Part shown: piece after piece, positions 17,202-25,857 of the stretch
How positions within the stretch are numbered: position 1 is the first letter of the stretch
Layout: the number at the start of each line of letters is the position of its first letter
Translations under genes and position numbers: made by a program
Notes under the pieces: generated by a model
Databases searched by the model: none
Seen by the model: the letters and a program-made list of their open reading frames with translations, nothing else
What the model was told of the DNA's origin: nothing
Origin: an uncultured Alphaproteobacteria bacterium
GTDB lineage: Bacteria; Pseudomonadota; Alphaproteobacteria; Rhodobacterales; Rhodobacteraceae
Direction: 5' to 3'
Length of the DNA stretch: 64,000 nucleotides
NCBI GenBank assembly: GCA_902537215.1
Contig: CACBAM010000003.1
Span: 1 to 64,000, forward strand

Positions 17202-18683
17202 AGTTCTCGTTTTTTCTATTGCTTTTTTCCAACCCTCATATTTTTTATCTCGTTCGTCTGAAGAAAGATTGGAAGAAAATTTCTTTTTAAGTGCCCACTC
17301 TCTTTCAAACGTTTCCAACTTATTATATAGACCTATTTTCATACCTGCCAACCATGCTACCCCTTTTGCAGTAGACTCTTGAATATCGGGTATATTTATC
17401 TCTACTCCCGTGAGATTTGCCAAAATTTTCATGGTTGAACTTGATTGGGTCATCCCACCATCTACGCGCAACTTTATATGGTCTCTTTCCATCCCATCTA
17501 CATCTTTTATCATGGCCTCTAGTAAATCTCTTGTTTGAAAACCAACACTTTCGAGGGCAGCCAAAGCAATCTCTTCTCTTCCTGTATCTCTCAATAATCC
17601 AAAAATTGCTCCGCGTGCATCTGCGTCCCAGTATGGCGCACCTAGCCCTGTAAAAGCGGGAACAAAATAAATATTTTGTTTCTTTGCTTTTGACGCAAGA
17701 TCTCCAACTTGATCTGCTTTATCTATAATATTAATTGAGTCCCTTAGCCATTGAACAATAGCACCAGCAATGAATATTGACCCCTCAAGAGCATAACAAA
17801 TCTTTCCATCTATTTTATATGCTATAGTTGAAAGGAGCTTACTTTTACTTAATACAAATTCATCTCCGGTGTTCAGTAGGGCAAAACATCCTGTTCCGTA
17901 TGTAGATTTAATCATGCCCTTTTGAAAACAAGCTTGGCCTATTGTTGCGGCTTGTTGATCACCTGCAACTCCTTTAATCGGAATTGGGGAACCAAGTATT
18001 TCTGATGCCATTTCTCCAAAGTCATCAGCACACTCTTTGACACATGGAAGAATTTTTTTGGGCACATTTAGATCACCGAGAATATCATTGTCCCATTCTA
18101 AACTCTTGATATTAAATAGCATGGTCCTGGATGCATTGGTTATATCAGTTGAATGACTTTTTTTATTGGTAAGCCTCCAAATCAAATAGCAATCAATCGT
18201 ACCAAATAATAACTTTCCAGAATTTGCCATAGTTCTTTCGGGATCATACTTATCTAGAAGCCACTTAACTTTTGTTGCGGAAAAATACGGGTCGATGAGT
18301 AAGCCTGTCTTTTGTTGATAAACTCTCTCTTTCCCATTTTTTTTTAGTTCATTGCAAAATTCAGAAGTACGTCTATCTTGCCACACTATTGCTTTAGAAA
18401 GTGCGTGGCCCGTTTCAGCACTCCATATGGCTGTAGTTTCTCTTTGGTTGGTAATCCCAACACTTAAAATTTTTTGTGAAGATATTTTCGCTTCTTTTAC
18501 AGCATCACGTACTGTAGCAATGACAGTTGCATAAATTTCGTCTAGATCATGCTCTACCCAACCAGCGAAAGGAAAAAATTGCTCTATTTCCTTTTGAGAT
18601 GATGCTACTATTTGTAAATCTTTATCGAAGACTATAGCTCTAGTTGATGTTGTCCCCTGGTCAATCGCTAGAACGTAACTCAT
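17193..18683 (-). CDS. glpK: Glycerol kinase
   Basis: 496 aa, normal length. It phosphorylates glycerol to sn-glycerol 3-phosphate. FGGY-kinase motifs: AIDQGTTSTRAIVFD at the N-terminus, GITNQRETTAIW, KAIVWQDRRT, SRTMLFNI, GVAGDQQAATIGQ and the GLGAPYWD / LRVDGGMTQS region. It is the last gene of the TerC-glpD-glpK unit, 13 bases after glpD. No glycerol facilitator or GlpR-type regulator is in the window. Confidence 0.96.
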   Translation of the reverse strand: MSYVLAIDQGTTSTRAIVFDKDLQIVASSQKEIEQFFPFAGWVEHDLDEIYATVIATVRDAVKEAKISSQKILSVGITNQRETTAIWSAETGHALSKAIVWQDRRTSEFCNELKKNGKERVYQQKTGLLIDPYFSATKVKWLLDKYDPERTMANSGKLLFGTIDCYLIWRLTNKKSHSTDITNASRTMLFNIKSLEWDNDILGDLNVPKKILPCVKECADDFGEMASEILGSPIPIKGVAGDQQAATIGQACFQKGMIKSTYGTGCFALLNTGDEFVLSKSKLLSTIAYKIDGKICYALEGSIFIAGAIVQWLRDSINIIDKADQVGDLASKAKKQNIYFVPAFTGLGAPYWDADARGAIFGLLRDTGREEIALAALESVGFQTRDLLEAMIKDVDGMERDHIKLRVDGGMTQSSSTMKILANLTGVEINIPDIQESTAKGVAWLAGMKIGLYNKLETFEREWALKKKFSSNLSSDERDKKYEGWKKAIEKTRTSA

Positions 18684-18696
18684 AGTAAGACTTTCT

Positions 18697-20199
18697 CTAA
18701 TTTAATTTTTTTATGTATAAACTAAGTTCCCTTATCTGCTTACTAGACAATCGTAACCCAAGCTTACTTCTTCTCCAAATCAAATCCTCAACACATCTGG
18801 TATGCTCTTGATTAATATACCAAAGTACTTCCTTTTCCGTTAGATCAGATCCGAAATTCCTACCTAAGTCTTTTTTTGCTTTAGCCTTGCCTAAAACTTT
18901 TTCAACATCTGTGCCAAATGTTTTAAATAATCTTTCTGCCCAATCTCTATTTAAGAATTTGTATTTATTCAATAAGCCTAAAATAAGTTTCTCTTTATCC
19001 TCTAATTTGAAATCGCCACCTGGTAAGTGTTTTGTGGCAGTCCATTCCTTTCTTTTTAAATTTAATAATGCTGTGATTTTAGAAACAGCTTTTTCAGCCA
19101 GTTTTCGATATGTTGTGATTTTCCCTCCATAAATAGTAAGGAGTACCGCTCCTTCCTTTTCTTCAATTTGAAAGGAATAATCTCTACTAGCATTTCGCGC
19201 TTCTACATTTTTGTTTTCGTATAAAGCCCTCACTCCAGAGTAATCCCAAACAATATCTTTTTCTGTTATTTTTTTTTTGAAATAACCTGAAGCAAACTTA
19301 CACAAATAATCTTTTTCTTCATCGGAACACTTAACTTCGTTATCCATTTTGTGCTCAACTTCAGTTGTTCCAATTAGGGTAAAATCGTTTTCATAGGGAA
19401 TGCTAAATATTATTCTTCCATCTTTTCCTTGGAATATATATGCACTATCATGATTAAAAAGCTTTTTTACGACTATGTGACTCCCTTTTATTAGTCTTAC
19501 CATTACTTGATTATTTTTAATTTTTTCAAGTTGACTCAAAGAATTGACCCAAGGACCCATAGTATTTATTAAAACCTTAGTTTTTACCTCGAATGACCTA
19601 TCCTTTGATTTAATCGAAACAAGCCAATGACCATTTTTACGTTGAACGTTAGTTACTCTGGAATAAGAGAATGCTTTTGCTCCTTTTTTTTCTGCATCCA
19701 AAATATTTAGTAGCACTAGTCGCGAATCTTCCACCCAGCAATCTGTAAATGCTAGTCCTCTTGTGTAAGATTTGTCCAAACAACTACCAACTGTATTATT
19801 TTGCAAATTAATACCGACACTTTTTGAAAGTTTCGTTGAACCCGCCAAGAGATCATAGATATATAATCCAAGCCGTAAAATCCAATAGGGTCTCAGGTTT
19901 TTGTTGTGGGGAAGTATAAATTTTACTGGCCAGCTTATATGAGGCATAAGATTAAGGAGCAAGTCACGTTCACGAAGAGACTCTTTTACAAGCCTAAACT
20001 GATAAGATTCTAAGTATCTCAATCCACCATGAAATAATTTTGTGGATGAGGAGGATGTTGCTGAGCCAAAATCACCCATATCGGCCAAACCACACTTATA
20101 CCCACGGCCTGCAGCGTCTCTTAAAATTCCTGCACCATTTACTCCGCCACCTATAACAAAAATGTCAAAGTCGTTTTCATCCAATGTTTTTTTCTTCAT
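18697..20199 (-). CDS. glpD: Aerobic glycerol-3-phosphate dehydrogenase
   Basis: 500 aa FAD enzyme that oxidises glycerol 3-phosphate to dihydroxyacetone phosphate and passes electrons to quinone at the inner membrane. The FAD-binding GGGVNGAGI lies near residues 17-25, followed by SSTKLFHGGLRYLE, the FIG/GTTEVEH catalytic region and YGGKITTYRKLAE. A C-terminal DAO_C-type helical domain (about 390-495) includes VLWYINQEHTRCVEDL. It sits five bases after the TerC-like gene and before glpK, which supplies its substrate. Confidence 0.95.
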   Translation of the reverse strand: MKKKTLDENDFDIFVIGGGVNGAGILRDAAGRGYKCGLADMGDFGSATSSSSTKLFHGGLRYLESYQFRLVKESLRERDLLLNLMPHISWPVKFILPHNKNLRPYWILRLGLYIYDLLAGSTKLSKSVGINLQNNTVGSCLDKSYTRGLAFTDCWVEDSRLVLLNILDAEKKGAKAFSYSRVTNVQRKNGHWLVSIKSKDRSFEVKTKVLINTMGPWVNSLSQLEKIKNNQVMVRLIKGSHIVVKKLFNHDSAYIFQGKDGRIIFSIPYENDFTLIGTTEVEHKMDNEVKCSDEEKDYLCKFASGYFKKKITEKDIVWDYSGVRALYENKNVEARNASRDYSFQIEEKEGAVLLTIYGGKITTYRKLAEKAVSKITALLNLKRKEWTATKHLPGGDFKLEDKEKLILGLLNKYKFLNRDWAERLFKTFGTDVEKVLGKAKAKKDLGRNFGSDLTEKEVLWYINQEHTRCVEDLIWRRSKLGLRLSSKQIRELSLYIKKLN

Positions 20200-20204
20200 A
20201 AATC

Positions 20205-20810
20205 TTAGAGAATATGTAAAAGCTCAAGCCAACCATCAACGAGCATCTTTATGGTTAGATAGACCAGGAAAATAAGTCCGATCCACGAAAGCCATGGGAA
20301 CTTCGTCATTACACGCATTATAATAGTTGCAAAAAACGCCATCAGTACTATAGCTAAAACGAGTCCAAACACTAATAATGCCGTATCTTCTCTTGCTATG
20401 GCAGCAACAGCTACAACATTATCTAAAGACATTGAAATATCAGCGACCGCAATTGTGAATAACGCTTGCGAAAATTGTTGCTTTTCAGTCAGCTTTTCTG
20501 ACAAATTGGACTTAATTTCTGGATCGGTTTTTTGGCCAGCATGACGGATTTCTTTAAAAAACCGCCAACAAACAAACGCCAAAAGTATTCCGCCAAAAAT
20601 TAATATTCCAGGTATTTGAATTAAAAAAGATGCTATAGCTGCAAAGATAATTCTGAACCCTGCCGCTAATGCTAACCCCCAGAAAATTACCCTCTTTCTA
20701 AACTTCTCTGATAAGCCAGCTGCAGCCATACCTATAATGATTGCGTTATCGCCAGATAAAAATATATCAGCTAAAATGACCTGAGCCAGCTCGACTAGAG
20801 AAAAGTTCAT
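20205..20810 (-). CDS. TerC/YjbE-family integral membrane protein
   Basis: 201 aa with about six or seven membrane segments. It shows the two TerC hallmark acidic motifs: LSGDNAIIIGMAA near residue 19 and ADISMSLDNVVAVAAIA near residue 122. Such proteins are tied to metal handling, including manganese export. It leads the glpD-glpK unit with a five-base gap. No clear Shine-Dalgarno sequence precedes the ATG. The substrate and the reason for the glycerol context are not known. Confidence 0.88.
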   Translation of the reverse strand: MNFSLVELAQVILADIFLSGDNAIIIGMAAAGLSEKFRKRVIFWGLALAAGFRIIFAAIASFLIQIPGILIFGGILLAFVCWRFFKEIRHAGQKTDPEIKSNLSEKLTEKQQFSQALFTIAVADISMSLDNVVAVAAIAREDTALLVFGLVLAIVLMAFFATIIMRVMTKFPWLSWIGLIFLVYLTIKMLVDGWLELLHIL

Positions 20811-20834
20811 GTTTATTTAAATTATTTATTGCTT

Positions 20835-20863
20835 TTGACACTTTGGGTTTAGTAGCTTATCGT
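20835..20863 (+). promoter_or_regulatory. Sigma-70-like promoter of the 20.9 kb hydroxyacid dehydrogenase gene
   Basis: A perfect -35 TTGACA (20835-20840), a 17-base spacer and TATCGT (20858-20863; four of six to the -10 consensus). The expected start is near 20870, giving a leader of about 33 bases before the ATG at 20903. Confidence 0.55.
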
Positions 20864-20902
20864 CAGTATTTCAAATAAAATCTTCTACAAAAGTAAATTT
20901 TT

Positions 20903-22018
20903 ATGAAAAAAAGCTCTATCCATAGTATGAAGGATGCTCGTCACCTCGCAAAGAAAAGACTTCCTTCAATGATCTTTGATTATGTCGATGGAGTAGCACT
21001 TGAGGCAGACGGTTACCATTCAAATGCTGAGTACTTAAAGGCTCTCAAGTTATCACAAAATGTCCTCGTTGGTGGGGGTTCCAAAAAAATTTCCAAACGA
21101 ATATTGGGTAAATCATATGACCTACCTTTTGGTATAGCGCCAATGGGTATGTGTAATCTTGTGAGTTCAAAAGCGGATTATGCAATTGGAAAATTGGCAA
21201 AAAAGTTTAATGTTCCTGTTTGCTATTCTACAATGGCTTCCTCATCTCTAGAGGAAACTCTCAAGATCACCGGTGATTTGGGCTGGTTTCAACTCTATGT
21301 TTATGATGATTTAAAATCAGGGTTACTTTTAGCCAAAAGAGCACAATCCACTGGTTACAAAACATTGATACTGACTGTCGATGTACCTGAATTAGGCCGC
21401 AGACCAAGAGAATTAAAGCATAATTTTTCAGCAAAGTTTAGACCAAATTATAAACAAATTTTTGATTGCGCAATGCATCCCAAATGGAGTTTAGATCTTT
21501 TGGCTAATGGTATTCCGAGACCTCAAAACTTTGAAAAAGATTTGAAGATAGACAGGAATAAACCAAGGGGAGCAGCCGATTGGAAATTTCTTAAAGACTT
21601 AAGAGCGCTTTGGAAGGGGAAATTAGTTATCAAAGGAATCCTTAACCCGAAAGATGCAAAGAAGGCAGAGAGTCTTGGAGTGGATGCCATTTATGTATCT
21701 GGCCATGGCTCAAGACAATTTGATAGCAGCCCAATCCCCATTAACCAAATATCGAAAATACGTAAATCTATAAATAAAAGTACAGTCTTGATATATGATA
21801 CCGGAATAAGAAATGGAGAAGATATTCTTAAGGCACTTTGTTTGGGGGCAGACTTCGTAATGATTGGAAAGTATGCACTTTTTTCTATAGCAGCCGAAGG
21901 ATTTGATGGCCTAGTCCAAATGGCAAACAATCTTAAAAAAGAGATACAAATCGCAATGGCTCAAATGGGTACTTTTGATATAAACAAACTGAATTACAAA
22001 TACTTAGATGACTTCTAA
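20903..22018 (+). CDS. FMN-dependent alpha-hydroxyacid dehydrogenase (LldD-like, divergent)
   Basis: 371-aa TIM-barrel flavoprotein oxidising an L-2-hydroxy acid to the 2-oxo acid. Seen: MIFDYVDG at the N-terminus, FGIAPMGMCNL, YSTMASSSLEE, WFQLYVYDD, LTVDVPELGRR, LVIKGILNPKDA and YDTGIRNGEDILKAL. The catalytic-His motif reads SGHGSRQFD where most family members have SNHGGRQLD or SNHGGRQFD. His and Arg are kept but a flanking Gly is Ser. It is a paralogue of the gene at 30.7 kb, not a close copy. A single-gene unit with its own promoter; substrate unknown. Confidence 0.87.
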   Translation: MKKSSIHSMKDARHLAKKRLPSMIFDYVDGVALEADGYHSNAEYLKALKLSQNVLVGGGSKKISKRILGKSYDLPFGIAPMGMCNLVSSKADYAIGKLAKKFNVPVCYSTMASSSLEETLKITGDLGWFQLYVYDDLKSGLLLAKRAQSTGYKTLILTVDVPELGRRPRELKHNFSAKFRPNYKQIFDCAMHPKWSLDLLANGIPRPQNFEKDLKIDRNKPRGAADWKFLKDLRALWKGKLVIKGILNPKDAKKAESLGVDAIYVSGHGSRQFDSSPIPINQISKIRKSINKSTVLIYDTGIRNGEDILKALCLGADFVMIGKYALFSIAAEGFDGLVQMANNLKKEIQIAMAQMGTFDINKLNYKYLDDF

Positions 22019-22050
22019 GAGATAATCCTCATTTTCATATGCTGATATAA

Positions 22051-22563
22051 TCAGTCTAAAGAAAGACCTATTTTTATTTGAATTTTAGAGCCTATCTCAT
22101 AATAACGCCCTGTTAAACTGGAACCAGTGAATCCATTCCAGTTATAGATTACTCTGTAGCTTTCAACAGCGTTTCGCTGACTAGCTAGCTGGACAACCTC
22201 ACATCTCTGTTCTGTATTGTAACCAACGACCTTTGTTGTTGTTTTCTTTTGTTGCTCGGCTGCTACCACTCCTCCCATTACAGCTCCAACACCAGCTGCA
22301 TTGTTATCGTTTGTTAAGGCTTTACCGATTAGAGCTCCAACCACCATTCCTCCTAACACATCAGCGCCTGACGCACCGTTACCACTAACAACCTTTCCGT
22401 ATACTGGTACCTTTACATTTCTACAACGTGTCTCAGGTGTGTAAATATTCGTAGTTGAGTAAACTGGTTCAATTGATTGCACAGTACCTGTCACATAATA
22501 AGTCTCAGCAAATAAGTTTGAGAAAGAAAATAGAGCTAGGATTGCTGTGATTAATTTTAACAT
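22051..22563 (-). CDS. Glycine-zipper envelope protein
   Basis: 170 aa from the ATG at 22563, chosen because GGAG lies just upstream; the ATG at 22575 has no ribosome site. A signal peptide (cleavage near LFA-ETYY) is followed by a beta-rich stretch and a glycine-zipper double segment, roughly 67-102, containing GADVLGGMVVGALIGKAL and GVGAVMGGVVAAE. A C-terminal region with YRVIYNWNGF and YYEIGSKIQI follows. It resembles SlyB/RcnB-type glycine-zipper 2TM outer-membrane proteins but lacks a lipobox Cys. Function unknown; likely a periplasmic or outer-membrane stability factor. Confidence 0.8.
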   Translation of the reverse strand: MLKLITAILALFSFSNLFAETYYVTGTVQSIEPVYSTTNIYTPETRCRNVKVPVYGKVVSGNGASGADVLGGMVVGALIGKALTNDNNAAGVGAVMGGVVAAEQQKKTTTKVVGYNTEQRCEVVQLASQRNAVESYRVIYNWNGFTGSSLTGRYYEIGSKIQIKIGLSLD

Positions 22564-22613
22564 TCTGGTCTCCATTTATAGTTGGTCCATTCAATAATAT
22601 ACACCAAAATTAC

Positions 22614-22648
22614 AAAAAAAAAAGCCGAACAAAAATTTGCTCGGCTTT
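22614..22648 (-). terminator. Rho-independent terminator after the CaiB CoA-transferase gene
   Basis: AAAGCCGA and TCGGCTTT form an 8-base-pair stem, extended by CAAA/TTTG after one mismatch. On the minus strand the stem is followed by about seven further T. It lies some 90 bases past the stop of the CoA-transferase gene and separates it from the glycine-zipper gene. Confidence 0.8.
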
Positions 22649-22669
22649 AGTCAACAGGGAGGTATGAAC

Positions 22670-22831
22670 ATGAAAAATTTTCATGCTCTATCCGAATTGC
22701 AATTCGCGTACCAATTTAAATTAACAATTGAAAATATAAGTCAACTGCCCTTAATTACTTTATCGCTAAGCAATCTATCAACTTCCAATTCTGTAAAGCC
22801 TAATCCTGAAAGAACTGACTTAGTATGCTGA
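22670..22831 (+). CDS. Possible small protein with a near-perfect ribosome site
   Basis: A 53-codon frame starting MKNFHALSELQFAYQFKL. The ATG at 22670 is preceded by GGGAGG at 22657-22662, seven bases away, the best ribosome site in this region. The coding part overlaps the 3' end of the CoA-transferase gene on the other strand from 22741 on. I recognise no family. The lack of an obvious promoter and the terminator hairpin just upstream argue for caution. Confidence 0.28.
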   Translation: MKNFHALSELQFAYQFKLTIENISQLPLITLSLSNLSTSNSVKPNPERTDLVC

Positions 22832-23931
22832 CCAAGTGTTGGAGCTGACAAATTGTCATCTTTATTGGTTACAGAAAAGTTAGCCGCTAACTTAGACTGC
22901 CGTATCTTTCCCGCGATAGGATGTTCAGAAATTTTTATTATATCATTCGCAACTACTTGCTCATTCTTTATCATTTCTTTTCTAGTCAAAACGGGTGCAC
23001 AAGGAACATCTTTAGCCGTTAGTAGTTTCAACCATTCATCGGATGTTTTTTTCTTAAGCTCAGATTGTATCAATTCTAGTCTTTCATTTATATTCTGATG
23101 CCTTAATTCTGCCGTCAAAAACCTCGGGTCACTTAACCACTCTTTCTTATTAAATGCATCGCAAATATTAAACCATTCTTTATCGGACTGAACTGCAACA
23201 GAGATAAAGCCCTCTTTAGTTTCATATATTAGATCAATAAAACTCTGTGCGGTCTCCTTTTCAAGTTCGTCTCCAACAAAGGTATGCCCTCCCATATCGG
23301 AACCCCACAAAAAAGAAATTACAGCATCTAGCATTGATATTTTGACTTCCTGACCCTCACCTGTTTTTGCCTTATGAAACAGTGCCGCTGTTATCGCTTG
23401 AGCGGTAGCGAACCCAGTAAGCTTATCAGGAAGTATCGTTCGCATAAGCCTCGGTCTTTCTTCATCTGATCCGGCTTGTACAGTGGTTAGACCGGACAGA
23501 GCTTGAATCAGAGGATCGTAAACTGGTTTGTTCCTGTAAGGGCCAGTAAAACCGAAGCCACTTATGGAAACATATATGATGTTAGGACTTATCGCGCAAA
23601 CGTCACTATATCCGAAACCTAACCTATCCATTACCCCTGGTCTAAAGTTTTGTACTAAAACGTCTGCCGTTCCAATAAGCTTTTTAAGGATACTTTTTCC
23701 TTCCTCCGCTTTTAGATCAATACACACAGATTTCTTATTTCTATTATTATTAAGGTAAGCAGCTGAAATTCCAGACCTCTGAGTGCTGACAATCCTGGTA
23801 TAATCTCCAACTGTGGTATTTTCAATTTTTATGATTTCAGCATCCTGGTCTCCTAGTATCATCGTTGCACTTGGACCTGAAATCATCGATGTTAAATCGA
23901 TTATTCTTATCCCTTTTAAAGCACCAGCCAT
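22741..23931 (-). CDS. CaiB/BaiF family acyl-CoA transferase
   Basis: 396 aa from the ATG at 23931, which has a strong GGAGG ribosome site; a longer frame to 24057 covers the divergent promoter and is unlikely. It is a family III CoA-transferase moving CoA between carboxylic acids through an aspartyl-CoA thioester. Features: RIIDLTSMISGPSATMILGDQDAEIIKIE, LNNNRNKKSVCIDLK, a VQNFRPGVMDRLG loop, SISGFGFTGPYRNKPVYDPLIQ with the catalytic Asp region, and the C-terminal CAPVLTRKEMI and HPIAGKI. Divergent from the PhyH gene across 91 bases. Substrate unknown. Confidence 0.92.
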   Translation of the reverse strand: MAGALKGIRIIDLTSMISGPSATMILGDQDAEIIKIENTTVGDYTRIVSTQRSGISAAYLNNNRNKKSVCIDLKAEEGKSILKKLIGTADVLVQNFRPGVMDRLGFGYSDVCAISPNIIYVSISGFGFTGPYRNKPVYDPLIQALSGLTTVQAGSDEERPRLMRTILPDKLTGFATAQAITAALFHKAKTGEGQEVKISMLDAVISFLWGSDMGGHTFVGDELEKETAQSFIDLIYETKEGFISVAVQSDKEWFNICDAFNKKEWLSDPRFLTAELRHQNINERLELIQSELKKKTSDEWLKLLTAKDVPCAPVLTRKEMIKNEQVVANDIIKISEHPIAGKIRQSKLAANFSVTNKDDNLSAPTLGQHTKSVLSGLGFTELEVDRLLSDKVIKGS

Positions 23932-24022
23932 AAAAACCTCCAGAAAAATATTTACACTAAAATATGAGCTGTTAACCTTGAATATGCAACTTAAATTTAA
24001 GAAGCTTGAGAAGAGTTTAAAC

Positions 24023-24910
24023 ATGACACCAGAAGAAATTTTATCTTTTCCACCCAAAATCTTAACTCAGGAGCAGAGGGAACATTATTTTGAGTTTGGG
24101 TTCTTAGGAATAAAAGACTTAGTTCCGTTTGACACACTAAAACTTATCAAAAAAGTTACAAGTGAGTTCGTTGAAAAAAGTCGCGAGGTCACGGAGTCAA
24201 ATAATGTTTTTGATATCGGTCCAGGACATTCTTACGAGAATCCGGTACTTAGAAGATTAAAGAGTCCAGATGAGAATCATGAAGAGTATTGGAATTTCTC
24301 AAAGGGTCTTATGGCTGACGTTGCTAGTGACCTTGTTGGTCCTAATGTAACATTTCATCACTCAAAATTAAACTTTAAGTGGTATGATGAGAGCGATACT
24401 GTCAAGTGGCATCAGGATATCCAATTCTTTCCTCATACAAATTACAACGTTTTGACAATTGGGTGTTATTTAGAGGACACTGACATGGATAATGGGCCTT
24501 TAGCCGTGTTAAAAGGTTCACATAAAAATGACCTATATGATCAGTACGACAAAAATGGTAATTGGACAGGAATGTTAAGTGATGAAGACGCCGATACTGT
24601 TGATATGTCGATGGTTGACTATCTTACGGGAAATGCTGGATCTATAACAATACATAACGCACGAGCACTTCATTTCTCACCATCTTCAAAATCTAAAAAT
24701 CCCAGACCACTTTTGCTTAATTGTTATACATCTGCTGACGCTAAAGCCTATACACCTCACCCACAACCAACTGTGAATACGTATAAAATTGTAAGGGGAG
24801 AGCAGGTAAAATGGGCACACCATGATCCAAGACCTTGCCAGATGCCTCCCGACTGGTCAGGAGGGTACACTTCTATTTACGCGGCCCAAGCAGGCGAAGA
24901 TAAAGCTTAA
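24023..24910 (+). CDS. Phytanoyl-CoA dioxygenase (PhyH) family protein
   Basis: 295 aa from the ATG at 24023, preceded by GAGAAGAG; upstream in-frame starts lie in the divergent promoter or in the CaiB gene. A non-haem iron, 2-oxoglutarate-dependent oxygenase. The metal-binding His-x-Asp is WHQD at 130-132, the distal His is probably H217 (ARALHFS), and R228 fits the 2-oxoglutarate-binding arginine. The middle stretch GCYLEDTDMDNGPLAVLKGSH is typical. Members hydroxylate lipids, osmolytes or secondary metabolites, so the substrate is open. The stop overlaps the convergent esterase gene by four bases. Confidence 0.88.
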   Translation: MTPEEILSFPPKILTQEQREHYFEFGFLGIKDLVPFDTLKLIKKVTSEFVEKSREVTESNNVFDIGPGHSYENPVLRRLKSPDENHEEYWNFSKGLMADVASDLVGPNVTFHHSKLNFKWYDESDTVKWHQDIQFFPHTNYNVLTIGCYLEDTDMDNGPLAVLKGSHKNDLYDQYDKNGNWTGMLSDEDADTVDMSMVDYLTGNAGSITIHNARALHFSPSSKSKNPRPLLLNCYTSADAKAYTPHPQPTVNTYKIVRGEQVKWAHHDPRPCQMPPDWSGGYTSIYAAQAGEDKA

Positions 24911-25842
24911 GTGCATAGTTCGTCCAAAAAGTCCTTGAAAACCTGGAAAGACCTACGAGTCTCAATTAAATCTGTTTCGAGCTGAAAATCATGCCATAGG
25001 TCTTTCCAGGTTTTTGTTACCACTTTGACTCTATGCTTTTTTAGTCGTTTTAAAAACTGTCCAATCTGGACTGAAAGAACCTCATTTTCTGCATATTGGA
25101 TCATAATTGGTGGTGAATTTTTAAAGTTGCCAAATAAAGGTGAAATGAAGGGGTTTTTATGATCTGATGGATTGCAATAGAGATAAGATAAAGGACCAGA
25201 ACCTGTTTCTTTTGCGCGTTTTATAAATGGCCCTATTAGTACATCACTTTGACAGCAACTATCTGGATATTCTGCCATTATAGCAGTTGGATAGACCCAT
25301 GGGGAAATACAGAATATTCCTTTTGGTTTCTTTGATTTGTCTTTTTTCAGTGCTAACAATAATGCTAGTGCTAAATTGCCGCCAGCTGAATCACCAGCAA
25401 GGATAATATTGGATTTTTCTTTTTTTCCTAAAAGAAAAGAGTATGCTTTTTTCGCATCTTCTAATTGGCTTGGATACTTTGACTCAGGACTGAGTTTATA
25501 TTCAACAAATATAATTTCTCTGCAGAGGATCTCCGCTAAAAAAGATGCATAACTTCGATAAATTTTGAAGTTACCAACAAAAAACCCACCCCCATGAAAG
25601 AATAAGATCTTTACCTTATCAGAAATCTTATTTGGTATAATCCGATACAGCTCAAGCTGATCTAAAGATATTTTTTTTACGACGACATTGCTTATGTTTG
25701 CTTTTCTAAAGGACGCAAATAAAACAAGCAATCGCATTATTTTAATCTGAAAATGGCTAAGGCTTCCAGGTTTAATTAAAGCCACAATCCTCATAAAAAA
25801 GGAAATGACTTTTTTTCTGTTTCTAGCCTTTCTACTTATCAT
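24907..25842 (-). CDS. Alpha/beta hydrolase, hormone-sensitive-lipase type esterase
   Basis: 311 aa. The oxyanion-hole motif HGGGFF is at 83-88, YKLSPESKYP follows the usual YRLAPE position, and the nucleophile elbow is GDSAG (Ser152). A late Glu/Asp (YAENEVL) and His (LWHDFQLE) complete the triad. It likely cleaves short acyl esters in the cytoplasm. The first ATG has no clear ribosome site; the ATG at 25794 is an alternative start. It lies 15 bases after the EamA gene, so the pair is probably cotranscribed. Confidence 0.88.
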   Translation of the reverse strand: MISRKARNRKKVISFFMRIVALIKPGSLSHFQIKIMRLLVLFASFRKANISNVVVKKISLDQLELYRIIPNKISDKVKILFFHGGGFFVGNFKIYRSYASFLAEILCREIIFVEYKLSPESKYPSQLEDAKKAYSFLLGKKEKSNIILAGDSAGGNLALALLLALKKDKSKKPKGIFCISPWVYPTAIMAEYPDSCCQSDVLIGPFIKRAKETGSGPLSYLYCNPSDHKNPFISPLFGNFKNSPPIMIQYAENEVLSVQIGQFLKRLKKHRVKVVTKTWKDLWHDFQLETDLIETRRSFQVFKDFLDELCT

Positions 25843-25857
25843 AAATTATTGATATAT

